Assembly (NCBI GenBank): GCA_950295325.1
Contig: OX485809.1
Span: forward strand, 7,938,001 to 8,002,000
From: Polytrichum commune
Lineage: Eukaryota; Streptophyta; Polytrichopsida; Polytrichales; Polytrichaceae
DNA length: 64,000 nt
Direction: 5' to 3'
The translations under genes were made by a program, and so were the position numbers. Position 1 is the first letter of the stretch. Each line of letters opens with the position of its first letter. A model generated the notes under the pieces. That model ran no database searches. It saw only the letters and a program-made list of their open reading frames with translations, and had not been told where the DNA came from. Of the stretch, positions 1 through 11,742 are shown in pieces.

Positions 1-1234
1 ATGGCTCTCTCGCCAGAAGGGGCATTAATTACACATACAACCACAATTGCGGTGGTTGATCGTTGTAATTTACTTTCTTTCACTCTTTTTTTAAGGTTAA
101 GGAGGGAGAGACAGAATTATTGTGAATGAAAACATACTTCTCGTTCATCCAACATAAAATTCTTGAAATAGTATGCAACCCAAATGTTACTTTTCTAAGT
201 TGATTTGGCCCAGAGTTAGTTTTTGAATCCCTAAAATAGTCTACTCGAGGTCATTTAAGATGAATCGACAACAACCTATAAAGGGTCGAGTTGTTATGTT
301 AGATGGATGACAGGTATTCTCGTATGTGATAATTTGCTCTCTCTGCTAAGGACAACCACACCTACCACTATTCTTACTTGATGAACTACCATAGCAGATG
401 TGTGTAGTTGACAGTTGTGATGATTGTATCTTACTTTAATCTTTGGTTTTATTTTTGTTTCTACATTGTTGTTACGTTGTAGCACCGGTACAGAAGAGAA
501 TGTTTAGTATGAGAGAAGGTTTGTAGAAAACAATTGCTTCTAGACATAGTGTACATTTAGAAATGTTTGTGTCCACTCCACATTTGCACATACCAAATAG
601 GAGAGACGATAATTAAGGTCAAACACTTCGATAACAGGGATAGGCCAGGAAGATAAAACCCACTCTTGAACTATAACTACAACTCATGGTTAAACAAAAT
701 AAAACTGTAGACTGTTGTAGTTGAATGTGGGTCTAGCCCACAACCACTCAAGTAGTTGTGTGTAAACACCACTCAAGTGCATTACAGTTGTTCCTCATGA
801 GCTTGTAAATAATTGATGAATAATACTAGTGAGGTTGTTTCTATCAAATGAATAAAATCATTTTGTATGTTTGTTTGTTATACCCATTTGTTGTGTGAGT
901 CTACTTGATCACGGATTTGCTCCTGGTGGGGCCATTCAAATCAATAGTCGAAACACTATTAGATTTGTACTGAAGAGTGCAACGAGCTTTGCATCATCAC
1001 ACATAAGCTCATGTGCCACATTGACATGGTCTTGTGACGATTAAGATATGTGGGTGCGATTTGGTCACTTTTCTTTATCAGACCTGTGTGTTTGATCAAT
1101 GTGTTGGTTCGTGAGGATCAAGAACAAGATTCATATAAACGGCAAATGCATAAACAAGATTGGACTAAGACTTCGAATGTTATTATATACTCCACATCAA
1201 TGAGAGGACCATTGTATTCAGTTTAGAAATCATC
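1..1234. other. AT-rich spacer, no gene seen
   Basis: No open frame with recognisable protein features and no splice-linked coding exons were seen on either strand. The sequence is AT-rich with scattered short stops in all frames. I see no transposon ends here. Confidence 0.6.
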
Positions 1235-1286
1235 AAACATGTACTTTTGATAATCATAACGTTATGATTATCAAAAGTACATGTTT
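1235..1286. repeat. 52-bp perfect palindrome
   Basis: Two 26-base arms, beginning AAACATGTACTTTTGATAAT on each strand, meet with no spacer at 1260/1261. Every base pairs with its partner; the flanking bases 1234 and 1287 do not. It could extrude as a cruciform or be a compact fold-back element. No target-site duplication is obvious. Confidence 0.95.
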
Positions 1287-2243
1287 AATTTGGTTAACCA
1301 AATCAAAGGAAGTTAAATTTGCAACCCCATTTTCGATGATGCGAACGCAACACAAGTTTTGATGCTAATCGGTAGAAGTTGGAGATCATGAAAAACTGAC
1401 CCAATTACACCCTCACAGCTTCTTCCATTTTTTTTTTGTCTATTTTTATGAATGTACAAGACTCCAAGTACTCATATGTGAACTCATCACAATTTTTGGT
1501 TTGGAGGTGCATGTGGTGTCAGAAGTCAGTATCTACAATCTACTGCCATGAAAATAATATATAGGCTAGCGAGAATATTACATCATAGACAGACAAAATC
1601 ATTGTACTGTGTCTCTGCTACACCCACAATATTATCTGCGGCGTCTGTTTCCTTGTTTGCAATCAGTTCAAACTGCAAAGGTCAGTGTAATGGACTGTCG
1701 TAAGGTACTTGAGCATGACTAGGTTACTTTTGTATTTTACTACCCTCCTCTGATAGACTCAGATTCTGAGGTTGATATATCAGTGTAGGTCCACAAATGT
1801 ATCTGAAGAAGCCAGGAGCAATCTCAGATTGTTTTGGAGCTAGTCTTGAAATGTTATGAATTCTCAAAGTCCACTAACAATGATTCCCCAATAGCATTTC
1901 TTTACATGTATTAACATTATAACATATATTACAAATTATTTATAGTTTTCATAATTATACTTTTTAACACACAAAAAATGCAATGACCGGATGAGGAACT
2001 TTACATGTTATGTAATTTTATAACATGACTCAATGTTAATATTATTAACATTGCAACTCATAAACTATCATCAATTTTGATACCAATCAGCTCATCTTGT
2101 TTTACCCCTCAAACCAAGATCGATGCTTTCAAGGTCATAGAGGTATTGAACCCCATCATAAGGTGTCATACATTGTAAGAAAGATGCATTAAAATAGTGG
2201 AATTTTCCGTCCTAGGAAAACACCAACAATGAAATCATACTAC

Positions 2244-3028
2244 ATTAAATATGATTTTTAGTGTCACCAATTCTAACTGTCTTGTCAATACTGCTTGTGA
2301 ACTGCAGTGTAGTGTCACCAACACCAAATGTGAACCCATCATTATTTGTCATTCCTCGTAATTTTTTGGGGTGATTGTAGATTTATAATGTTGCCATTAT
2401 CGTCACTTACTGAGTGATTTCTCATTCAATATACAATCATCCATATGGGGATGTGCAAATGGACGTGACGCAGCCCCAAGTTGTCATGTTAGATTGTGAT
2501 GTTCGTAAACTGGTATTTTTCTTTTTACTACACCAATTTTTTGTTAATTTTGTTTTTTGGTTGACTGCTTTAGTTGGCTGCAACAAATTTTAAATTCCAA
2601 ACAAATTCAGAAAATATTTGGACCGTTCGATCTTCTTGGATGCAAGATCTAACCATCCCAAATTTCCATTGTTTTGTATTTTTTTTACTTTTCCTAGAAG
2701 TCGACTATTCATGGTTGACTACAAGAGTACTCGACTACTAGACCAAAAATTTGATTGACGGCATCAATTTATCCCTTGGTAAACTACACGAATTACCACA
2801 TGCCGATGTGACATTTTTTGGTCCGTTGTCACGTCACTTTCACAAGACATGACGTAATGTGACGGACGTGAACGTGAAATCCTTGCATCCATGACAAAAT
2901 TTCATTACAAGTTGTTGACAAGAGAAGGTAGGGTTTTGGCTAATGGATGCACTTATCCATCATCCATGACAATATTAATTTGTTCACTTATCCATAAGGA
3001 GTGTCATAGTGACATAAAATACCATATA
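2244..3028. repeat. Dispersed repeat, TTTAGTGTCACC-end family, long copy
   Basis: The left end (ATTAAATATGATTTTTAGTG followed by TCACCAATTCTAA) and internal stretches recur in inverted orientation at about 9877-10223. Matching internal blocks include the TTATCCATCATCCATGACAA region and the ATAGTGACATAAAATACCAT end. This copy is about twice as long as the other, so it probably carries an insertion or is the fuller form. It has no coding capacity. The superfamily is not assigned because no clean target duplication was found. Confidence 0.6.
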
Positions 3029-3888
3029 ACACTCAAAATTATATTTAGTGTAGTGTTCTTGTGACTTGTCTAAATTGCCAAGTCCGCAAACTAATCATTT
3101 TGTGTTGGGCTGATGTAATTCCAACACAAATCCATTCATTTCAATGCTCTAAAAGGTAATTATTTGCTTGGCTTTGTTTTAGTGGAGATTAATATGTCAT
3201 GATTCAAGCTTTGACCCAATATAGCAGAAAATTGAAACAGTGAATCATTTCTTGACAGCAAGTACGTAACATTCTATAGGAAACTGCACATGTTTGGTGG
3301 ACCCTGGGAAGGACTTGAGAAAAAAGTGGCCGAGAGCTTGACGCCATCTACTTCCAGACTACATTTGAGTTTATGAAGCTCCAGATCTGAGACATTTGTT
3401 GAAATAGGTACAAAAAACTCTACGGAACATAGAGAATATGTAACCCATCATGATGCTCTAATTACTGTTACATAGTGAAGGAATATCAACGTTGTAGAAT
3501 GTTATGTAAGGAGGCTTACTTCTAACACACATTATTTGCCCATGCAAGGAACTTGAGTTAATAACATAAACTTTGTGATACTTGTAAATGCAATAATGCC
3601 AACTCCAAAGAATCTGCATATGCATTTTGTCACGTTTTAATTTCACTTTAAATGCAAAATCAAATGGCAAAGTGATTCCAATCTCTATTGAATACATATG
3701 CATTTACTTTATTTTTATTTTTACTTGTACTTCACTTTTCCTTTGACGTGTACCTTTTCCAAGTAAAAAGTAAAGGTAACATGCTTTGGAATACTATTTA
3801 ATAGTTCGCTTGGAGGTGTAATAGCTCACTTTTTAAATTTGCATAAAACTCCTACTTCAAGGAGTGGAAGGTGTTTTCACATTTCAAA
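3029..3888. other. Spacer, no gene seen
   Basis: AT-rich sequence upstream of the small repeat-protein frame at 3889. No family match, transposon end or array was recognised here. A promoter for the 3889 frame may lie here, but no motif is decisive. Confidence 0.5.
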
Positions 3889-4179
3889 ATGGAGGGCTTG
3901 GATGTTCGGTACAACAATGCAAAGTGTGAGTTAGATGCTTGGCTTACAAAAGCCAAGCATGACCTAAATGTTCAGTACAATGTAGCAAAGCTTGAGGTAG
4001 ATTCTTACTATAATGCAGCAAAGCATGAACTTGATCTTCACTACTACGATGTAGCAAAGCATGAATTAATAATTCTTGGCTACTTAAATGCAAACCGTGA
4101 AGGTATTTGTATTGACGAGAAGACCTTGGAATGGTCGCTTGAAATGCATGGCTTCCTTCGTTTGTGGATGACTACATAG
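3889..4179 (+). CDS. Small protein of 11-residue repeats (hypothetical)
   Basis: I do not recognise a family. The ATG at 3889 opens 96 codons. Residues about 4-57 are five consecutive 11-residue repeats (one of 12) with the pattern L-D-x-x-Y-N-x-A-K-x-E, such as LDVRYNNAKCE and VDSYYNAAKHE. Eleven-residue periodicity with Ala, Lys and Glu at fixed places is typical of amphipathic helices, as in group 3 LEA proteins and synucleins. That comparison rests on period and composition, not homology. The frame ends at TAG 4177-4179, but another frame opens just before it and runs on to 4349, so this may be a frameshifted or spliced longer protein. The same region encodes nothing convincing on the other strand. 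It could be a real lineage-specific gene, a retained transposon fragment or a pseudogene. Confidence 0.4.
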   Translation: MEGLDVRYNNAKCELDAWLTKAKHDLNVQYNVAKLEVDSYYNAAKHELDLHYYDVAKHELIILGYLNANREGICIDEKTLEWSLEMHGFLRLWMTT

Positions 4180-4349
4180 ACCATACCTGCATACCTGCAA
4201 ATTTGAAGATCATAACAGCAGATGAACAAGTAACGTTTGATCATAAACACATGGTTACATGTAATTATGGAGCGAAGTCTATTATAATGGAGCATGATGG
4301 CAAAATGTATATCATGGAAGACTACGTCAACAAGAAGGCATTGATCTAA
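4164..4349 (+). pseudogene. Possible continuation of the 11-mer repeat ORF in another frame
   Basis: This frame overlaps the end of the repeat ORF by 16 bases and continues for about 61 codons, ending at TAA 4347-4349. It is acidic, His-rich and Met-rich (for example MEHDGKMYIMEDYVNKK) with no family recognised. If joined to the upstream frame by a one-base shift or a small intron, the product would be about 155 residues. I cannot tell a frameshift from an unrecognised splice. Confidence 0.3.
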
Positions 4350-4453
4350 TTTTTCAACTTCTATATTTAGATGAGTGTGTTGCGGGACCAAGGATGGAGA
4401 AGTATAGTCCAAAGGTGATGGTTGCTTCTTCATTATTTTAGATCGCCTCCAAG

Positions 4454-4455
<2 letters not shown>

Positions 4456-4489
<34 letters not shown>
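4456..4489. repeat. (GATA)n microsatellite
   Basis: Eight or more perfect GATA units in a row. It lies 3' of the small repeat-protein frame. Confidence 0.97.
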
Positions 4490-4849
4490 AACTCCGGTCC
4501 CTTTTTAGGAAGGGGCCGGCGTGAATAAAGTGCCTCCAAGAACTTGATCATCTGTGCAATGAAGGACTCCATTACATTGCAAAATTGCGGTCACGTTTCG
4601 AGGGCGATCGATATTTGTCGTACAAAGTATAACGACACCTTCTATAGCCATGATGGGCGTAGACTTGCAAAGAAGTGCATAGACTTCCTCCTCAGTAAGA
4701 CCATAAGAAATGACACGAAACATTTAGGAGGTTCCTTTATGTAGAATTGGAGGATGTCTTTCACAAATAGCCATGAGGGTCACTCCTTCATAAGAATATG
4801 AACCACATGAAATGAAGGGATATCTTCACGGAGATTGTGAAATAATGTA

Positions 4850-5353
4850 CAGTAATCTCCCGCTTAAGTACGCACCCGTTTAAGTATGCATCCCGGTTAA
4901 GTGCGCAATTTTTTTGAAAAAAATGAGGGTTCATACTTTATTGTTTGAACATGCCATACAAAGTCATTTGCCGTGAATGCATCATTTTTTTACCCTTGAC
5001 ATTCAATGTCAGTTTGTTGACATTTTGTTGAAACTTCTCAAACGATCGTCGCAGTTCATCATACATCTGTCCAGCTTCCGTTTGAACACCGGAGCAAAGC
5101 AATTGGTCGTCGATGTTAAGGACAATGTTGTGTAGAGCTCCAAAGCCTTTGAAGTCGGTGGCATTTTCATATTCAACAAATGTTTCGATAGGCTGGATTT
5201 TGGTCAAGCGGGTTGCCTAAAGTTTCATCCGTTTCCCATTGCAATTCATTGAATCAAAGGGTTTAAAAAGCGATATGAGTAAATACGCACCTACCAACTA
5301 AGTGCGCACCAACGGCTCTGGTTCAAAGTGTGTACTTAAGCGGGAGATTACTG
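4850..5353 (-). mobile_element. Internally deleted pogo/Tigger-like Tc1-mariner element
   Basis: The element starts CAGTAATCTCCCGCTTAAGT (4850) and ends with the inverse, ACTTAAGCGGGAGATTACTG (5353). It is flanked on both sides by TA (4848-4849 and 5354-5355), the target duplication of Tc1/mariner elements. A CAGT start is common in pogo/Tigger elements. Sub-terminal repeats of TTAAGTRYGCA occur inside both ends. The element is only 504 bp and keeps a C-terminal coding remnant on the minus strand, so it is an internal-deletion derivative that would have needed a transposase supplied in trans. Confidence 0.85.
4938..5207 (-). pseudogene. C-terminal remnant of a pogo-like transposase
   Basis: An open frame of about 89 codons lies inside the TA-flanked element, with no proper start: it opens from a stop, and the first in-frame Met is deep inside. 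It ends RQMTLYGMFKQ followed by TAA. The Q-x-x-L-x-x-M/F pattern at the extreme C-terminus resembles a PCNA-interacting (PIP) motif, which is described for pogo transposase. The catalytic DDE core and the DNA-binding domain are absent. The assignment rests on position in the element and the C-terminal motif. I cannot show homology of the rest. Confidence 0.5.
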
Positions 5354-5355
5354 TA

Positions 5356-8300
5356 TATATATTCATGGGGTATCCACGCATTTGGTGAATATTATTAAAA
5401 TATTCCTTTTTTTTTCAATTCTAGTTCCCAATACCTTAAATTTTATTAATATTTTTTTATTATGAAACGTTAAATAAGATCTGATTTTTTCATTGCACTA
5501 TATTTTCAATTAACACGAAAATCCACATCCAAGGTATGAAAACATGAAGTTGCGCTAGTGTACGTGGATCACTTTTGCAAGTGATTTTCATACTTCGCTT
5601 GAGCAGGTTGCTTGCTAAAATTTGTATGACCGTACATTGAGCCCATGCTCCTTTAAAGGTTAAGGAGTGTTTTGGATCCCAAGCTTCATGGACCCAGGCC
5701 CTATTGCAACCAGCCCATTACCAAGTACGTACGTGCGTACCTTATTTCAGTCCTCCATGCCTCATTCGGAGTCCTTTGGACTATATGAACAATGTTGTTC
5801 ATCCTCTTGGTAATCGCACCCACCTGCAATCTTGATTCACAATCGAGTCACACTAACTTCCATAGATATCTCATTGAATCTATTTGCGGTCCACGTTGCG
5901 AATCAGAGAGCACCCATTTCATTCCACTGTAAGTTTGCAAAGCTATGAATGGGGAGATCCGACTGTTGCACTGATTTTCCCAATTAGTGCGTGTTACTAT
6001 TCGGAATCACACAATGCTGTAACTGATTTAATGAGAATTCAATAGTCTACCCAGTAGAGTCATTAATGTTCTATAATGTCTGAACAACCTAGTGAACTTT
6101 CGTTAGTAAAAATTGAAGGTCCTGAGTAAGACGTTATTGCACTGCGTAATTCCAAATAGTAACGCGCACAAAGTGGGATAATCAGTGTGGTTACAGATGA
6201 GCCGGTTGAGATTGGGAAATAACCAGTCTTAAGTTATACAAGACTGTAGGGAACTTGCCAATCATTTCAGAAGCCTCTATTGAATGTACCTTGAATTAAG
6301 TGAAGAAATCTGGAAGAGAAGCGATTGAACGGGAAACACTAGCTTGGATCTTGATCGATGTTGAGCAAAATTTCCCGAGACACTGTTGCAGAGCAGCGGT
6401 TGCAGATTCAAGATGACAGCAGGCTTAAGTTAAGTTACCAGAGAATCTGAACAGCTTCACTCAGTGCTTTTGTCTCATCTTCCAACTTCCACAATTAATA
6501 AAATTGCAACGTATCTATAGATTTGACCAGAGAGCCCTGCATGAGCCGTGGCCGTGCATTTGAAGCATACAAATTATGATGGTTGATTTGAAGCAAGGAA
6601 CACATGTCTTAATTGGACAGAGACTTGCCGCCAAGTTTCTTAATACAGACATCAAATTCACGTAGGTAGATGTTGTATAGCAGAGGTCAGCACCTCTGAT
6701 AACGGAATATCTACACTGATGTGTGCAATTAGGTTGCCTTCGTGAATCAGTTGCCTCTTTATCCATGCAAATTACGTTGGGTCAAAAATAGATTGTAAGA
6801 ACTTGTAATTTTTGTTTAATCTTTCATATGGCAACCATAGTAAAAATGAGATCTTGTTCGTTATGTTAAATATTCAAAATAGTGTGGAATGTTGATAACT
6901 TAGCAGGGTTAACCTAATTGCACATATTGAATGTAGGTATTTTCAAGTTGGATTGTGGTAGTCAACATCACCCAGTGGTCGCTCACGATTTGAAATTGTA
7001 TTCAATCAAGAATGTGACCGGATTAGCTTCTGTTACAATTTGAAATCAGATGCACTTATCAACCTTCCTTTTGTGTTACTTCCCCATTATTTCCCGGGGT
7101 GGTAGGAGAGGGACAACTCGGCTTTCATGATAAACAATGTAATTTTGTTTATGGTTATTTTCCTAGATCGAGTTCATATATCGAGTTGTTCTCCCAATGC
7201 ATCTGGTCTTGTTGCAAACATCTCAAAATGATGTCTTTTCAACATGATGGACCTCTAATTTCACCACATACAATGGAAAATAGGGAATGGAAATGTTACT
7301 ATGCAAGGGTCAATGGATCTAATAAGAAGTTTTACAAATCTTATTAATAATAATATACTTAATTATACCTTTTTATACCTTTCTTTTATAATTGATACTC
7401 TTTTCTTTTTTTTGAAAGTGCTTATTATTGTTGATATCCTATGCTTATTATATAGGAGTTGTCCGCCCCCTCCCCCCCACGCGCTGGTTTCATTCACCTA
7501 ATTCAAAAATTTATTAGATTTGGTCCATTTGGGTTGAATGAGAACCAAAATTATGCAACATGGGACTGACATAGAGTATACTTTAAGCAACAATATCATT
7601 TTCCATGAGGAGGCCTACATGGCTAATTGATGGGTAGAAGAATTTTGCTCATATACATTCATTAAAAAATTCCACATAAACCAAATTGGAGATGGATTTT
7701 TGCTAACTCCTCTACACAAATTTGCAAGTACCTCACAAATTTGAATGCTTCAATCTCAAGAAAAATGTCCACTTAAGACACATTCACCTTAAAGTATGCG
7801 GGCCTTATCATGGGAGTATCATGGAAATAGGATATGTAGGAGCTATATTAGGTGGGTTTGGTTAAACCTTCCCCTGTAAGTCTAAATTTGATGCGCCCAA
7901 CTTAATCTCATTAAACAAATATAGGTCATTGATGCACATTCTGTTTTAAATTTGTTTGATTGAAAGTATTAAAACTACACGCAATTCCCAATGTTTACAC
8001 GTTCAAATTGCACGACTTAGGTTGATGTGGTCACCATTGTAGTATCTTCTTGTTTCGACCAAGTTATATTTGAGTTATATACGACAAGGGTTGAACTGAA
8101 GAACGGATACTAAAAAAGCACAATTCTATGATAAGATTGGACTGTGTGCACAAAATATAGACACCATTCTAGGATCAATAATGAATGCAATTGGAAAAGG
8201 CATGTGGATCACTTGATGAGAAATAAAATCTTCATGTTTGTCCTTTTATATCCTTTGCAAATCTCCAGTCAGATTCTAAAACATAAAATGACGAATTTGG

Positions 8301-9876
8301 CTTTTAAGGAGATTGGGTACTTTGGCTTGCTCTTTCACATTAGGGTTGGGGGAAGGGAAACCCTAGATACGTAAGGCCAAGTCATCCCCTTGAACCACTA
8401 CACTTTGGCATTTTGTGGAGTATTTTAGTCATAGCCGTGTTTAGGTTATCTTATATGGTGGTTGCTTCCCAAATCTCGGGAATTCAAATTCCAAGACATG
8501 TAGATTTCTATGGAGAAGTTGCACAATCGAGGTTGTTGTCCCACACCGTGAGTGTGTGACTTGTGTTTATCAAAGTATGGTCCAACGAGGCATTGATGTG
8601 CTTCTATTGTGGCCACTACCATCTCCACGTCTATTAATAATAATTCCCCCTTTGAATCGGATTGCAAATTGTCTTATCCAGTTAGCAATTAACACATATC
8701 ATAAGTGTTTTGTCGTTCATAACAACTATATAAGATAACAACTACAAATTGCACGGTTCATGTGTGTTTATGCGTAGATTTCCATGTTGGTTTGATGTTT
8801 ATGGTTATTATGATTATGGATGAATGAGTTCGGTGGGGTTAATGTAGGAAATAAATCATCCATCAACCAGAAATTGGTTGCTTAGAAAGTTAGGGTTTAA
8901 AATCATGAGAGCTCATGTGGTTGGACAGGTTTATGCTAAGCTCGGGGGGTGCACCTTTCATTAAAACCTAGAATCACGTGCGTTCACTACATACTCTAAA
9001 AACCCCCTATATACAAGTTATTTTTGTGAAATGAAGTAATACACATACAATTGCAACAATAAATATACAAGTGACAATATGTATACACAAAAAAAACATT
9101 CTTTTATGTATAGTCATTAACATAAGTATACAAATATACTTTTGAACAATAATCAACCCCTATAATATGTATAACAAAATATCCTAGCTTTCATCAGCAA
9201 AGTCGTTGAAAATTTTTTCATCTCCCGGATGTAACTCATAAACATTTGATTCACCAATATATGTCATTGTAGCCAATGCAATTATTGTCTGCAATTATAT
9301 GTCATATGTCCACTTGTTGTTAGCCCCTTTTTGATACCAACATAAACCAATCTCCACGTTTGATGGACGGTCCATCAAGTCAATTGGATCCCTATACTCC
9401 ACCCAACGATTACAAAACTTCCTCCACATCCAATATGAAAACTTATGATATGTAGTATAGTAACAGTACAATACAAGTACAATTATTGCATACTTTTTGA
9501 AGGCCTTCCATATATGTACGTAACTATAAATTATAACATGCATACCATATGTATACGTAATACGGCAAGGCCCAAATCAATACCCTTCCTGTGCACTCAC
9601 GTATACTCGTACATGTTTAGTACAGTGGACCCCCCGAGATGCTAAGGGTACATAGGAGGTGCTTAAACCAACCATTTGGCTAATTTAACCTATTTTGATA
9701 ATCCACATGGGCTAATGGAGTGCATGATTAGCTTAGCGCATTGACTTAGTCATGGTAGAATCAAAGATAAACTAAATTGCACACTCTATGAATTTTATTT
9801 TATTTTTGAAGTCTATCATATTTAGTACTCATTGGTTGCTTGGGAAGTTAGGTACACCACACATGATGATTAGTCT
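5356..9876. other. Long spacer, no gene seen
   Basis: About 4.5 kb with many short frames but none with family features or coherent splicing. It contains a pyrimidine-rich stretch near 7462-7482 and otherwise ordinary AT-rich sequence. I see no transposon ends that I could pair with confidence. Confidence 0.5.
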
Positions 9877-10223
9877 CATATGGTATTTAATGTCACTATG
9901 TTAACTTTTTGGATGACACTTCTTATAAATAACTTTGTAAATACTGTCATGGTGATGGATAACTTCATCCATTGGCCAAAACCCTACCTTCTCTTGTCAT
10001 CAACTTGTGATGAAATATTGTCATGGATGTTTGGAATTTGGATGAAAAATCACTTAGTAAGTGATAGTAATTGCAACACTATAAATCTATATTCCCCAAA
10101 AAAATTATAAGGAATGGCAAAAAAAATGTTGGGTTACCATTTAGTGTTGGTGACACTACACCACGGTTTACAATTAGTATTGAGCAAGACAAATAGAATT
10201 GGTGACACTAAATACCATATTTA
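9877..10223. mobile_element. Short inverted-repeat element, TTTAGTGTCACC family
   Basis: The left end ATATGGTATTTAATGTCACT pairs with the right end, whose complement reads ATATGGTATTTAGTGTCACC. The interior matches the 2244-3028 repeat in inverse orientation. It is about 345 bp and has no coding capacity, consistent with a MITE. A related single end lies near 57595-57640. Confidence 0.65.
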
Positions 10224-10714
10224 ATGTAGTTCCCAGGTAGTTATCCAAATACCTCCCTAGACCCACATTAATTTCAAACCGTCCCAACACCCACCAAAAC
10301 TAACCCAAAATTGTCTTTGTTTTTTTGTCCAAAACCATACCCACTTTCTTTCAAAATTGCCCCGCTTATCGTTTGAATCCGCCCCCAATATGCACCATAG
10401 ACTTGAGGATGGTTCTACGTGTTATCCGGTTACGGGTATAGGACACGTGTATAAGGTACTTTTGTGGTGGAGACAATATCTACCTTAGGATCCAAGGCCA
10501 AAGAGACTCTTTTTGCATTAAGTTATGTACACATAGTGTCATCACTCTTGTTAATCAGGATGTGATAAATAGCAAGGCCCGTCCACCGCAAAAATAAGTT
10601 TACAATGAGATTGGCCCATGTGTTCAATGTATAAACATCATTCTAGCTTATGTAGATAACAGATTTGGACGGGCCTTTGTGATCAATAAAAAAAGATAAT
10701 ACCGTAACACAATA

Positions 10715-10953
10715 GCTGGTTCGTCCCCTGGCGAACGAATATTTATTTATTTTGAAAAAATAAGGTTCGCCTCTCAAAAAACTGAATTTCTCAATTTTCA
10801 TTTTTAGCAAAAAAATCAGTAAAAATGACCTTAAATGGCTTAGAAACACCAAAAGATTGCAAAAATTAATTTATTCTATTTTCGTTTTTCTGTCTTCATA
10901 ATTTCATAATTTTTACGTTTTTTATTTTTAGAATTATTTTTGAACGAACCAGC
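10715..10953. mobile_element. TA-flanked MITE (Stowaway-like), GCTGGTTCGT ends
   Basis: The terminal inverted repeats GCTGGTTCGT and ACGAACCAGC lie inside a TA duplication (10713-10714 and 10954-10955). The element is 239 bp, very AT-rich and non-coding. TA duplication fits Tc1/mariner, but the ends are not the classic CTCCCTCC Stowaway sequence. Confidence 0.75.
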
Positions 10954-10989
10954 TATGGTACTACGGTAGTCTTCACCTTAACCCTTTAT

Positions 10990-11260
10990 AAATCTTGAGC
11001 TTCAGCGCTTATTTTAAATCTTGGAATGACATCTTTGTCATTCACAATTGCTAACAAGATGAGATACCAACCCTGCATAAAAATTTACTGCAAATCCCCC
11101 ATGCACGTCAATGAGGTGTGTCCAACACATAATCACTTCGAAATCTGACAACCTTGATTTATTAGAAGTTATTATGTAAAAAGATCAAATGGTTAAGATG
11201 ATAATGAAGTGGCATTTGGTTGAAAGCCTGGTCGCTATGTGTCTATGCTGGTGTTCAAAG
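10990..11260. repeat. Eroded fragment of the GGGCCACTT MITE family
   Basis: The core TTGATTTATTA...GTGGCATTTGGTTGAAAGC resembles the internal part of the MITEs at 12247, 19830 and 42507 (each has a tract like TAGCATTTGGTTGAGGG). Both termini are missing. Low confidence because the match is short. Confidence 0.35.
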
Positions 11261-11742
11261 TGTGGCGGGAAAGTGATCCCAATTGCCAACTAGATGAGAT
11301 ATCACCCCTGCATGGAACACTATCTTTGACATGCAGAGGATTAAAAATAAGTAAAAATACTTTTTTGCAATAAATATGATTTGGAAGTTGGCTCTATTAT
11401 AAAGTTGTCTCATGTGTAAGGTATACTCATCTAAAATAGATAATTTCTCTCTAAAATGGCCCTCGGACATAGGATTTTGGAAATAAATTCAATTTATACA
11501 AAATTCAGACAAAACATGGATGATATTTGCAGAAAGGTTTTGATAAGCATGACCTTGAAGATAGTGTTGGCAGGACTGATGTATCTGCAAGAGTATACTG
11601 TTCAAAGTTGCTCTCTCTGACAGAAAGGCAGAAAACTTCAAGTAGCACATTAACATGGAAATTTTCAACCTGAAACCAGAACTTAAAAACAGGATATGAT
11701 CTTCTGAAGGAAAGAAACAGGAATGCAAATAAAACAGAGAAG

